From: Micromonospora cathayae | Lineage (GTDB): Bacteria > Actinomycetota > Actinomycetes > Mycobacteriales > Micromonosporaceae | Reading direction: 5' to 3' | Assembly (NCBI RefSeq): GCF_028993575.1 | Contig: NZ_CP118615.1 | Location: 434,001-498,000 of the forward strand | DNA length: 64,000 nt | In this document: positions 37,274 to 45,164 of the stretch, piece after piece | Layout of the letters: the number at the start of each line of letters is the position of its first letter | How positions within the stretch are numbered: position 1 is the first letter of the stretch | Position numbers and translations under genes: made by a program | The notes under the pieces: generated by a model | The model's input: only the letters and a program-made list of their open reading frames with translations | Databases searched by the model: none | What the model was told of the DNA's origin: nothing

Positions 37274-37947
37274 GGCAGCACGGACTTGCGGGCGGTGGCC
37301 GCCACCGCGTCGGGCCGGCGCAGGTACAGCGGAGTGAGCCGCTCCCCGGGGGCGGCGGCCCGGATCCGCTCAGCGGCCAGCGTCGCCAGCGCCAGCGCGG
37401 ACGGGTAACGCGGCTCGTCCCGCAGCGGCAGACCGAGCACGTCGGCGTAGCGGTGCGCGCCGTCACCGACCATGCCGGTGACCCCCAAGTCCCGGGCCCG
37501 CCCGGCGACCACCGCCGGGACGTCCACGTCCGGCCCGGCGATCCGCTCACCGGCCGCGTCGTAGACCGCCCAGTACACCTCGCGGCGGCGGGCGTCGGAG
37601 GCGGCCAGCACCGGTTCACCGGCCGCCGCCGGGTGGCCGATCGCGTCCAGCGAGCACACCCCGTACGTGGGCACGCTCAGCGCCTGGCCCATGGTGGCGG
37701 CGGTGACCAGCCCGACCCGCAGCCCGGTGAACGGGCCGGGGCCGAGCCCGGCGACGATCGCCCCCAGGCCGGCCGGGCGGACGCCGGCCTCGGCGAGCAC
37801 CGCCTCGACGTGCGGGGCGAGCAGCTCGCCATGGGCGCGGGCGTCGACGGTGCACCGCTGCGCCCGGAGCGTCACGCCGTCCGCCGTGACCTCGGCCAGG
37901 GCGGCGGTCACCGCCGGGGTCGAGGAGTCCACCACCAGTACGAGCAC
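37270..37947 (-). CDS. tsaB: tRNA threonylcarbamoyladenosine biosynthesis protein TsaB
   Basis: A 225-residue ASKHA-fold partner of TsaD. The start of the protein, VLVLVVDSSTPAVTAALAEV, and the block GLGPGPFTGLRVGLVTA are diagnostic. GTG at 37947 is chosen: TAGGGT lies seven bases upstream, a leaderless configuration, and the protein then begins at the first beta-strand. It overlaps rimI by four bases. ung lies 66 bp upstream on the same strand, an unusual neighbour for tsaB. Confidence 0.95.
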   Translation of the reverse strand: MLVLVVDSSTPAVTAALAEVTADGVTLRAQRCTVDARAHGELLAPHVEAVLAEAGVRPAGLGAIVAGLGPGPFTGLRVGLVTAATMGQALSVPTYGVCSLDAIGHPAAAGEPVLAASDARRREVYWAVYDAAGERIAGPDVDVPAVVAGRARDLGVTGMVGDGAHRYADVLGLPLRDEPRYPSALALATLAAERIRAAAPGERLTPLYLRRPDAVAATARKSVLP

Positions 37948-38013
37948 GCTGCCCACCCTAGCCGGGCCCGGCACCGGGCCCGCGCCGACTCGACCGGCCA
38001 GGGGTGCGTCGGG

Positions 38014-38715
38014 TCAGCCGGCGGTGCGCTCCCAGTCGATGGTGGGCAGGCCGGCGTCGGCGAGCGCCTTGTTGGTGGCGCTGAACGGGCGGCTGCCCAG
38101 GAAGCCGCGCGGGTTCATCGGGCTCGGGTGCCCGGCCTCCAGCACCACGTGCTGCGGGTTGGTGACCAGGGCAGCCTTCTTGCGGGCGTACCCGCCCCAG
38201 AGCAGGAACACCACCCGGTGATCGAGGGCGTCCAGGGCCCGGATGGTGGCGTCGGTGAACTCCTCCCAGCCCTTGTTGCCGTGCGAGCCCGGCTTGGCCT
38301 CCCGGACGGTCAGCACCGCGTTGAGCAGCAGCACGCCCTGCGCGGCCCAGCCGCTCAGGTTGCCGCCCTTCGGCTTCGGCGCGCCGACGTCCTCGCCCAG
38401 CTCCTTGAAGACGTTGCGCAGCGACGGCGGCACCGACACGCCGTCCCGGACGCTGAAGCTCAGCCCGTGCGCCTGCCCGGCCTTGTGGTACGGGTCCTGG
38501 CCGAGGATCAGCACCCGGCAGTCCTGCGGGGCGCACAGCCGGTACGCCGAGAACAGGTCGTCGACCGGCGGGTAGACCGTCTCGGTGGCGTACTCCCGGG
38601 CGACGAACTCGCCCAGCGCGGCCGTGCGGGCCGGGTCGAGGTGCGGGGTGAGCACGGCACGCCAGGCCTCCGGCAGCAGGGCCGGCAGGTCCAGGGTCGG
38701 CACGTCGTCGGGCAT
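38014..38715 (-). CDS. ung: Uracil-DNA glycosylase (family 1)
   Basis: Excises uracil from DNA. 233 residues with the catalytic water-activating loop GQDPYH (Asp74), the FSVRDGVSVPPSLRN segment, LLNAVLTVREAKPGSH, and the leucine-intercalation loop reading GHPSPMN where most family members have HPSPLS. The active-site Asp and His are both present, so activity is expected. Its presence between tsaB and the accessory island that carries the palindrome and hicBA relic suggests insertion into the tsa gene order. Confidence 0.96.
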   Translation of the reverse strand: MPDDVPTLDLPALLPEAWRAVLTPHLDPARTAALGEFVAREYATETVYPPVDDLFSAYRLCAPQDCRVLILGQDPYHKAGQAHGLSFSVRDGVSVPPSLRNVFKELGEDVGAPKPKGGNLSGWAAQGVLLLNAVLTVREAKPGSHGNKGWEEFTDATIRALDALDHRVVFLLWGGYARKKAALVTNPQHVVLEAGHPSPMNPRGFLGSRPFSATNKALADAGLPTIDWERTAG

Positions 38716-38861
38716 GGGCCACCTTTCGTCGCGCGGTCGGCGCGTCCCCGCCGACCGGATCGGCTACTTCCTACCAGCCCGGACCGACAGTTCCGCCGCC
38801 GGCTGGGACGGCCTGTGGCGGGGCGGCACTACGCTGCGGCCACCTCACGAAAGGACCCCCG

Positions 38862-39515
38862 ATGCGCAAGACCCTGCTGCCGTTCCTGGCCCTCGCCCTG
38901 GCGACCGGGCTGGCCTGCGGTTTCGGTGGCGACACCTCCACCGGCGACGAGGCGGTCGCCACCCCCGTCCAGGGGCTGGAGAGCCCCGCCGCCGACGCCA
39001 CCGACCCGGCCCCGGCGAAGTCCACCCCGACCAAGCCCGCGCCGGGCAGGCCCACACCGCTGACCTGCCAGCAGTTGCAGACCGCGTCGCTGGGCAGCGC
39101 GGCCCAGCCGTACAACGGCTACCGGGACCCGATCCCGCTGGTCGACGGCATGTGGTCCGGTGAGGACGGGGTGGTCGTCCAGTTGCAGGCACCCTGCGCG
39201 GTCGGCGAGCTGACCGGCGACAACGCCGCCGACGCGGTGGTGCCGGTGCTGATGGACGGCGGCGGTACGGGCAAGTTCTGGCAGCTCGCGATGTTCCGCA
39301 ACGTCGACGGCAGACCGTCGTACGTGACCATGGTCGAGATCGGGGACCGGACCCCGATCGAGAAGGTGGCGATCAGTGCCGGCCGGGCGCGGGTGGAGTT
39401 CCTGATGCGCCCCGAGGACCCCTCGTCCTCGGTGGACCTGATCCGCCGCACCGCCGTCTACGAACTCGACGGCACCACCCTGGCAGAAATCGGCTACATC
39501 GACGCCCCCGCCTAA
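38862..39515 (+). CDS. Hypothetical exported protein
   Basis: 217 residues. The N-terminus MRKTLLPFLALALATGLACG is a signal peptide; GLAC is an imperfect lipobox (Gly at -3), so lipid attachment is possible but uncertain. A Thr/Pro/Ala/Lys-rich linker (about 40-68) precedes a globular domain with LTCQQLQTAS and LQAPCAVGEL cysteines that may pair. I recognise no family. It is divergent from ung across 146 bp. Its stop is followed by a C-rich tract and the second palindromic element. Confidence 0.75.
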   Translation: MRKTLLPFLALALATGLACGFGGDTSTGDEAVATPVQGLESPAADATDPAPAKSTPTKPAPGRPTPLTCQQLQTASLGSAAQPYNGYRDPIPLVDGMWSGEDGVVVQLQAPCAVGELTGDNAADAVVPVLMDGGGTGKFWQLAMFRNVDGRPSYVTMVEIGDRTPIEKVAISAGRARVEFLMRPEDPSSSVDLIRRTAVYELDGTTLAEIGYIDAPA

Positions 39516-39559
39516 CCCCCACCCCTCCCCCTCCCCGCCCTCCTCCCTCTCCCCCGCCC
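39514..39559. other. C-rich tract (G-quadruplex potential on the minus strand)
   Basis: About 45 bases that are almost only C and T on the plus strand, with many C runs of three to five, directly beside palindrome copy 2. The complementary G-rich arrangement flanks palindrome copy 1 on its right (937-1012). Confidence 0.6.
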
Positions 39560-39561
39560 TT

Positions 39562-39622
39562 GTTGATCATGAAGTTGTTGTCCCCGGCTCCGGCGTGTCG
39601 TGACAACAACTTCATGGTCAAC
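39562..39622. repeat. Palindromic element, copy 2
   Basis: A 21-bp stem (left 39562-39582, right 39602-39622, one G-U-type position) and a 19-nt loop ending in CCGGCGTGTCGTG shared with copy 1 (873-937). The inner arm is TTGTTGTC/GACAACAA here but TTAGT/ACTAA in copy 1, so both strands changed together. From here to the hicB remnant (39623-39820) I see no other recognisable feature. Confidence 0.85.
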
Positions 39623-39823
39623 GGGGGCGGTCGGGTTGAGGGCGGCTGTTCACGTAACCGGCCCGGCGGCGGTGACGGCTTCGGCGACGACGGGTGGGCA
39701 GTGTCGGTGAACGGCCGGCTGGCCGATCCGGGAACGCCATCAACCTCACAGCCGGCGCAGGTGGGACGGACAACCGTTGCCTTGTCCGTAGGATGGCCTT
39801 GGCACACCACCAGTGGAGGCGTG

Positions 39824-40093
39824 GTGGTTCGGACCCTGACTGCGGCCGTACACCAGGAGGAAGACTGGTACGTCGCTCGCTGTCTGGAACTCGACGTGGC
39901 CAGCCAGGGTGAGACGCTCGAAGAAGGCCGGCTTCGATCATGTCCGCACCAAGGGCAGTCATGCCGTCTACCGGAATCCCGCCGGCAATATGGTGGTGGT
40001 TCCGCAGCACAGCACGATCAAGCGGGGAACGTTGGCTCGATTCTCCGCCAGGCCGATCTGACCCCCGCCGAGTTCCTTCACCTGCTGCGCTGA
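39824..40093 (+). pseudogene. hicBA toxin-antitoxin relic (internal deletion plus frameshift)
   Basis: Codons from GTG 39824 to 39925 read a HicB-type antitoxin N-terminus (WYVARCLELDVASQGETLEE). The frame then switches: 39924-40037 encodes a HicA-type toxin core (GFDHVRTKGSHAVYRNPAGN, then VVVPQHSTIKRGTL), missing its first residues. At about 40037 a one-base shift leads to the HicA C-terminus SILRQADLTPAEFLHLLR and a stop at 40093. So the C-terminal part of HicB and the start of HicA are deleted and the join is out of frame; neither protein can be made whole. HicA normally degrades mRNA and HicB neutralises it. It lies in the accessory island between ung and tsaE. Confidence 0.8.
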
Positions 40094-40129
40094 CTGATAG
40101 CGGCATCCGTCGGGCGGTCCGGGCGGGGG

Positions 40130-40621
40130 TCAGGCGGACAGGGCGGCGAGGCGGGTGGGCCAGTCGCCGCCCACCGGGACGAGTTCGGCGGTACGGGTGT
40201 CGTCGTCGTGCCGGTCCAACCGGACGTGCAGGTGGGACTCGGTGAGGTGTTCGGCCAGCCCCTCCCCCCACTCGACCACGGTGACCGCGTCGTCCAGGGA
40301 GGCGTCCAGGTCGAGGTCGTCGATCTCGGCGCGCGGGTCGGTGGCGTCGCCCAGCCGGTACGCGTCGGCGTGCACCAGACCGACCGTGCCGCCGCGCGCC
40401 GGGTCGGGCCGGTGTACGCGGGCGATCACGAAGGTGGGCGAGGTGATGTCACCGAGTACGCCGAGGCCGGCGCCGATGCCCTGGGTCAGCGCGGTCTTGC
40501 CCGCCCCCAACGGCCCGGTGAGCAGCACCAGGTCACCGGCGCGCAGCAGCCCGGCCAGTCGCCGCCCGAAGGCGTGCGTGTCGGGCAGCGTGGGCAGCTT
40601 CACCACCACCGTCGTCGTCAC
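40130..40621 (-). CDS. tsaE: tRNA threonylcarbamoyladenosine ATPase TsaE
   Basis: A 163-residue ATPase that drives the TsaBD complex in t6A synthesis. P-loop GPLGAGKT (36-43), then the ITSPTFVIARVH block and VHADAYRL, all conserved; the C-terminus VVEWGEGLAEHL is typical. The GTG at 40621 and the GGAG eight bases before it both lie inside the repeat array derived from the tail of the alpha/beta hydrolase gene upstream, so its translation start may have been created or replaced by repeat expansion. It is separated from tsaB by ung and the accessory island. Confidence 0.95.
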   Translation of the reverse strand: MTTTVVVKLPTLPDTHAFGRRLAGLLRAGDLVLLTGPLGAGKTALTQGIGAGLGVLGDITSPTFVIARVHRPDPARGGTVGLVHADAYRLGDATDPRAEIDDLDLDASLDDAVTVVEWGEGLAEHLTESHLHVRLDRHDDDTRTAELVPVGGDWPTRLAALSA

Positions 40622-40745
40622 AACCGCTCCAGGAAACTCGTCACAACCGCTCCAGGAAGTTCGTCAGGGACGCCCCAGGGAAGCTCGTCACAGTCGCCTC
40701 AGGAAGCCGGTCACGTCGGGCCGGGCAGTCGGTCACAATCGCTCC
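40617..40745. repeat. Tail repeat array of the alpha/beta hydrolase gene
   Basis: Six imperfect units of 22-23 bp built on GTCACAACCGCTCCAGGAAG. The rightmost is the authentic 3' end and TGA of the hydrolase gene (stop 40733-40735), and the leftmost contains the tsaE start codon. The units fill the entire gap between the two genes. Confidence 0.85.
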
Positions 40746-41827
40746 AGGAAGTCCAGCAGCGCGGCGTCGACCTGGTCCGCGTGCTCCAGCATCACCACGT
40801 GCCCGCTGTCCGGGATCCGGACGAACTCGGCGTGCGGCAGCCGCCGGACGATCTCCTCCGAGTGGGTCACCGGAGTGATCATGTCCTTCTCGCCGGCGAC
40901 CACCAGCACCGGGGTACCGGCCAGCGCGGCGAGCGCCGGGTACCGGGCGTGGGTGGCGAGGGTACGCAGGTAACGGGTGACCGTGTCGGCGGAGGTCCGC
41001 GAGTTCATCTCCTCCACGTACGACACCAGGGCCGGGCTGGGGTTCGGGGTGCCGAACCCGTACCGGCGGGTGAGCAGCCAGGACACGTTGGAGGTGGAGT
41101 GGCGGACCCGGTCGATGATGGTGCCGCCGTACCGGGTGGTGGTGTTGACCATGTAGAGCACCGGCGGGCCGACCTTGCCGAGCAGGGCCGGGGCGACCAG
41201 CTTGGTCTCGGCGAGCAGACCGCCGGAGGTGGCCATCAGCACCGTGCCGACCACCCGGTCACCGAACATCTCCGGGTACAGCTCGGCGAACGCCATGATG
41301 GTCATACCGCCCATCGAGTGCCCGACCAGCACCAGCGGCCCCTCCGGGGCGGTCCGGTCGAGCACCCGGCGCAGGGCGTGGCCGAGCGCGGTCAGGTCGT
41401 AGTCGCCGCTCTCCAGGGTGCCGGACCGGCCGTGGCCCGGCTGGTCGTACGCGACGACGCGGTGCTCGCCGCGCTGGGCGAGGAGTTTGCGCTGGAAGTG
41501 GAAGGTGCCCATGTCCAGGCAGAAACCGTGCACCAGCACCACGGTGGGTCGACCGGGTACCGGGCGGGTCGGCTCGACCACCTCCACGTACAGGTCGGTG
41601 CCGTCGGGAAGTTCCATCTGGAACGCCTCGTCGTACCGCTGCTGGCCGAACACCTCGTCGGCGTACCGGTCGGTGCGGTCGGCCTTGTAGCGGCGGACCA
41701 GGGCGCGCTCGGTGGCGACGCCCGCGGCGAGCCCGGCGGCGGCCACCCCGACGGCCGCGCCGACCAGGCCGGCGACCTTCCCGGCGGCGGTACGCGGCCG
41801 GGGGACCCGGGAGAGCAGCGAACTCAT
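40733..41827 (-). CDS. Membrane-associated alpha/beta hydrolase
   Basis: A 364-residue alpha/beta-fold hydrolase. A hydrophobic Ala/Gly/Val helix (about 16-41) near the N-terminus could be an anchor. VVLVHGFCLDMGTF forms the oxyanion region, GHSMGG the nucleophile elbow, and PVLVVAGEKDMITP with a later GHVVMLE supply the Asp and His. The substrate is unknown. ATG at 41827 overlaps the alr stop (ATGA), so it is coupled to alr. A lipase-like gene between alr and tsaE is usual in actinobacteria. Its last codons seed the tail repeat array. Confidence 0.9.
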   Translation of the reverse strand: MSSLLSRVPRPRTAAGKVAGLVGAAVGVAAAGLAAGVATERALVRRYKADRTDRYADEVFGQQRYDEAFQMELPDGTDLYVEVVEPTRPVPGRPTVVLVHGFCLDMGTFHFQRKLLAQRGEHRVVAYDQPGHGRSGTLESGDYDLTALGHALRRVLDRTAPEGPLVLVGHSMGGMTIMAFAELYPEMFGDRVVGTVLMATSGGLLAETKLVAPALLGKVGPPVLYMVNTTTRYGGTIIDRVRHSTSNVSWLLTRRYGFGTPNPSPALVSYVEEMNSRTSADTVTRYLRTLATHARYPALAALAGTPVLVVAGEKDMITPVTHSEEIVRRLPHAEFVRIPDSGHVVMLEHADQVDAALLDFLERL

Positions 41828-42942
41828 GGTCGTTCCCCGGTGTAGACCCGGGCCACCCGGACCCCGCCGAACCGGGTGACGATCTCGTAGTTGATGGTGC
41901 CGACCGCCTCGGCCCAGTCGTCGGCGGTGGGGCCGCCGTCGGTGCCGTCGCCGAAGAGGGTCGCCACGTCGCCCGGGGCGACCGGGTCGTCCCCGCAGTC
42001 GATCACGATCTGGTCCATGCAGACCCGGCCGGCGATGGTCCGGTTCCGGCCGGCGAGCCGCACCGGGGCGGCGTTGGAGGCGTGCCGGGGCACCCCGTCG
42101 GCGTAGCCGAGCGGCACCACGGCCAGGGTGGTCTCCCGGTCGGTGGTGTAGGTGTGGCCGTACGAGACGCCGGTGTCGGCCGGGACCCGCTTGGTGAGCA
42201 TCACCCGGGCGCGGGCGGTCATCGCCGGACGCAGCCCGTACCGTTCGCCGGCCACCGGCGAGAGACCGTACACCGCGATACCGGGACGAACCAGGTCGAA
42301 GTGCGTGTCTGGGCGGGTGAGGGTGGCCGCCGAGTTCGCCAGGTGCCGGTGCCGGGGCCGCAGCCCGGCCCGCTCCACCAGGCCCAGCCCCTCGTGGAAG
42401 ACCGCGATCTGCCGGTCGATGGTCGGGTGTCCGGGCAGGTCCGCGTACGCGAAGTGGCTCCACACCCCGACCACCTCGACCATGCCGTCGGCCTCGGCCT
42501 TCGCGGCGGCCTCCAGCAGCGTCGGCCAGTCGGCGGTGGTCGCGCCGTTCCGGGACAACCCGGTGTCGATCTTGAGGTGCAGCCGGGCCGGCCGCTCCGC
42601 CCGCCGGGCCGCCTCGGTCATCTCGGCCAACTGCGACAGACTGGCCGCGGAGAGGTCGACATCGGCCAGCACCCCCTCGTGCAGCGGCAGCCCCGGGCTG
42701 AGCAGCCAGGCCAGCACCGGCACGGTGATCCCGGCCCGGCGCAGGGTGAGCGCCTCGTCCAGGGTGCAGACGCCGAGCCAGTCCGCGCCGGCATCGATCG
42801 ACGCCCGCGCGGCCGGGACCATGCCGTGCCCGTACCCGTCGGCCTTGACCACCGCCATCAGCTCGGCGCTGGTGCCCGACCGGAGCCGCGCCACGTTCTC
42901 CCGGATCGCGTCAAGATCGACTTCTGCCTCGGCCTGCCACAT
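41824..42942 (-). CDS. alr: Alanine racemase
   Basis: Interconverts L- and D-alanine for peptidoglycan using PLP. 372 residues; the PLP lysine is Lys33 in VVKADGYGHG, and the second catalytic residue is the Tyr in VSYGHTYTTDRETTLAVVP. CMDQIVIDCGD and GTINYEIVTRFGGVRVARVY close the family pattern. Start ATG 42942 has TAGGCT six bases upstream and no ribosome site, suggesting a leaderless mRNA. It heads the alr-hydrolase-tsaE unit. Confidence 0.97.
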   Translation of the reverse strand: MWQAEAEVDLDAIRENVARLRSGTSAELMAVVKADGYGHGMVPAARASIDAGADWLGVCTLDEALTLRRAGITVPVLAWLLSPGLPLHEGVLADVDLSAASLSQLAEMTEAARRAERPARLHLKIDTGLSRNGATTADWPTLLEAAAKAEADGMVEVVGVWSHFAYADLPGHPTIDRQIAVFHEGLGLVERAGLRPRHRHLANSAATLTRPDTHFDLVRPGIAVYGLSPVAGERYGLRPAMTARARVMLTKRVPADTGVSYGHTYTTDRETTLAVVPLGYADGVPRHASNAAPVRLAGRNRTIAGRVCMDQIVIDCGDDPVAPGDVATLFGDGTDGGPTADDWAEAVGTINYEIVTRFGGVRVARVYTGERP

Positions 42943-43049
42943 GCCCCCAGCCTACTGACCTCGGCGATCACCGTGGTCCAACGCCACTGGAGGGCCCGGC
43001 TCACCCGGCCAGGCCCAGTCGGACCCGTCGGCCCGGCGGTCGGCCCGGC

Positions 43050-43094
43050 GGCACCGGCGGCACCGGCGGCACCGGCGGCACCGGCGGCACCGGC
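43050..43094. repeat. Nine-bp minisatellite GGCACCGGC x 5
   Basis: Five perfect contiguous copies of GGCACCGGC between alr and the NAD(P)HX repair gene, in a 242-bp gap (42943-43184) with no plausible gene. A length-variable locus is likely by slippage; no function is evident. Confidence 0.85.
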
Positions 43095-43184
43095 GACCCT
43101 GCCACGTCCACATGTCGTGCAGAAGTGCGCCCGCCGGGCAGGCCGGGCGGCGGTGGCAAGCGGCGACGGCAGCGGCAGCGACGG

Positions 43185-44654
43185 TCAGGCGAGACCGGCG
43201 AGCACCGGGCGGAGCGCCGCCGCCACGTCCGGCGCGGTCACCGGGCCGTGCCGGGCCGCCTCCCGACCGGCCAGCCCGTGCGCGTACGCGGCCAGCGCGG
43301 CGGCCCGTTCGGCGGGCAGCCCGGCGGCGAGCAGCGACCCGAGCAGCCCGGCCAGCACGTCCCCGGTCCCCCCGGTGGCCAGCGCCGGCGTCCCGGTCGG
43401 GTTCACGTACGCCTGCCCGGACGGGGTGCCGACCACCGTACGGTCCCCCTTGAGCAGCACCACCGCGTTCATCCAGGCGGCCAGCCGCAGCGTCGCCCCG
43501 ACCCGGTCGGCCCCCGGCTCCTCACCACAGAGCCGGGCGTACTCGCGGTCGTGCGGGGTCACCACGATCGGCGCGTCCCGGCCGCGCAGGCGGTCCGCCA
43601 TCGAGCCGTCCACCAGCATGGTCAACGCGTCCGCGTCGAGCACCGCCGGCACCGGAGCGGCCAGCACGGTACGCAGCTCGGCGGTGGCCTCCTCCCCGGT
43701 ACCCAGCCCCGATCCGCAGACCCACGCCTGCACCCGGCCCGCGTCGGCGACCCGCCCGGAGGCGATCACCGACGGATAGTGGTGCAGCACCTCGGCGGCG
43801 GCACTGCCGGCGTACCGGACCAGGCCGGTCGGCCCGGCGAGCGCCCCGCCGACCGAGAGCACGGCCGCCCCGGGGTACGTCGCCGAACCGGTCGCCAACC
43901 CCACCACCCCCCGGGTGTACTTCTCCGAGGCGGGACCGAGCCGGGGCCAGCCGTCCACCACGTCCGACCATTCGGTGACCCGCAGCGCCGGCGTACCGCG
44001 CAGCCAGGGCGTCAGGCCGATGTCGACCAGCTCGACCTGCCCGGCGTACGCCGCCGCCTCCCCCACCACCAGCGCCGGCTTGAGCGCGCCGAACGCCACC
44101 GTCACGTCGGCCCGCAACGCGCCGGGCCGGCCGGCCGCGTCCCGGGGCAGGTGCCCGGTGTCCACCGCGACGCCGCTGGGCACGTCCACCGCGACCACGG
44201 TGGCCCGCTCGCCGTCCCGTCCGGTGATCTGCGGCAAGCGGTCGACCAGGCGTTGCGCCGACTCACGCAGGCCGCCGGTGCCGCCGATCCCGACGATGCC
44301 GTCGAGCACCAGGTCGGCCCGGGTCGGCAGCTCGGTGACGGTCCGGCCACCGGCGGCCCGGAACGCGGCCAGCCCGTCGGCGTGGGCCCGACCGGGAACG
44401 AGTGGCAGCGCCACGACGGCCGCGCCCCGACGGGCCAGGTGCGCCCCGGCGTACAGGGTGTCACCGCCGTTGTCGCCGCTGCCGACCAGCAGCAGCACCC
44501 GGGCACCGTAGACGCCACCCCGGTCGGCGAGGAGCAGCACGCAGCGGCGGGCCAGCCCGGCGGCGGCCCGCCGCATCAGGGTTCCCGCCGGCAGGGTCTC
44601 CATCAGGCCGGCCTCCGCCGCCCGTACGTCACCGACCCGCCACACCGATCTCAT
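43185..44654 (-). CDS. nnr: Bifunctional NAD(P)HX epimerase/dehydratase
   Basis: Repairs hydrated NADH and NADPH. 489 residues: the N-terminal YjeF_N epimerase domain (about 1-210; LLVGSGDNGGDTLYAGAHLA, VLDGIVGIGGTGGLR) and the C-terminal ADP-dependent dehydratase of ribokinase fold (about 225-485) with VVTPHDREYARL and the catalytic-Asp motif TGGTGDVLAGLLGS. This fused form is standard in bacteria and sits next to alr in many actinobacteria. The ATG at 44654 has only a weak G-rich ribosome site; TAGGGT lies about 34 bases further upstream. Confidence 0.95.
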   Translation of the reverse strand: MRSVWRVGDVRAAEAGLMETLPAGTLMRRAAAGLARRCVLLLADRGGVYGARVLLLVGSGDNGGDTLYAGAHLARRGAAVVALPLVPGRAHADGLAAFRAAGGRTVTELPTRADLVLDGIVGIGGTGGLRESAQRLVDRLPQITGRDGERATVVAVDVPSGVAVDTGHLPRDAAGRPGALRADVTVAFGALKPALVVGEAAAYAGQVELVDIGLTPWLRGTPALRVTEWSDVVDGWPRLGPASEKYTRGVVGLATGSATYPGAAVLSVGGALAGPTGLVRYAGSAAAEVLHHYPSVIASGRVADAGRVQAWVCGSGLGTGEEATAELRTVLAAPVPAVLDADALTMLVDGSMADRLRGRDAPIVVTPHDREYARLCGEEPGADRVGATLRLAAWMNAVVLLKGDRTVVGTPSGQAYVNPTGTPALATGGTGDVLAGLLGSLLAAGLPAERAAALAAYAHGLAGREAARHGPVTAPDVAAALRPVLAGLA

Positions 44655-44732
44655 GCCCGCCCCGTTCCGTCGGCTTCCCCGCCACCGACCCTAGCGGCGC
44701 GGAGAGTAGCCGGCGGACCGGCTGCGGGCAAT

Positions 44733-44779
44733 GCCTGTGGACAACCGAGGGGTACGCCGGCCGCCGGTTGTCCACAGGC
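44733..44779. promoter_or_regulatory. Inverted pair of DnaA boxes
   Basis: A perfect 15-bp inverted repeat (GCCTGTGGACAACCG at 44733-44747, complement at 44765-44779, spacer 17). Each arm contains an exact TTGTCCACA, the DnaA-box form preferred in high-GC actinobacteria: 44768-44776 on plus and 44736-44744 on minus. The genes on either side diverge, so a terminator is not needed here. Confidence 0.65.
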
Positions 44780-44849
44780 CGTTCCCGGACCGTGCCAGCT
44801 CCCCTAGCGTCGGCTGACGTCGACGTGTCGGGTGGCGGGAGGAGCAGCG

Positions 44850-45164
44850 ATGAGCGCGACGGTCGGGGTGGGCGGGCCGCCCCTCACCGTGGACATCCCG
44901 GCGCTGCGCGCCGCTGCCGCCCACCTCACCGACGAGGCGTACGCACTGGGACACGGGCTGGCCGGGACGCCGGGACTGGTGCCGCCGCTACCGCAGTGGA
45001 GTGTCACCGCTGCTCTGTCCGGCCTGGAATCGGCGGTGCACGCCTGGTTCGGGGCCCTCGGTGGGCGGGTGGCCGAAGCCGGCGCCGGCATCCGTACCGC
45101 CGCCGACGGCTACCACGCGGCGGACGACCGGGCGGCCCGCCGACTGCCCGGTCCGGGCCGATGA
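44850..45164 (+). CDS. WXG100/ESX-like small helical protein
   Basis: 104 residues, Ala-rich and predicted mostly helical. LPQWSVTAALSGLES followed by VHAWFGALGGRVAEAGAGIR resembles the central turn and second helix of WXG100/ESX-type secreted proteins, although the exact W-x-G is replaced by W-F-G. GGGAGGAGC precedes the ATG at 44850. Its stop overlaps the start of the DUF1023 hydrolase (ATGA), a pairing seen repeatedly in Micromonosporaceae. No type VII secretion core gene is in the window. Confidence 0.75.
   Translation: MSATVGVGGPPLTVDIPALRAAAAHLTDEAYALGHGLAGTPGLVPPLPQWSVTAALSGLESAVHAWFGALGGRVAEAGAGIRTAADGYHAADDRAARRLPGPGR

Noticed and set aside
40617..40745. Possible CRISPR array
   Set aside because: The units are contiguous 22-23 bp repeats without unique spacers, and the outermost unit is the end of a gene.
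43050..43094. PGRS-like coding repeat (GGCACCGGC)
   Set aside because: No reading frame with a start, signal or flanking conserved domain goes through it; it is a short intergenic minisatellite.
44733..44779. Chromosomal origin of replication
   Set aside because: Only two DnaA boxes, no cluster, and no dnaA, dnaN, rpmH or parAB genes nearby.
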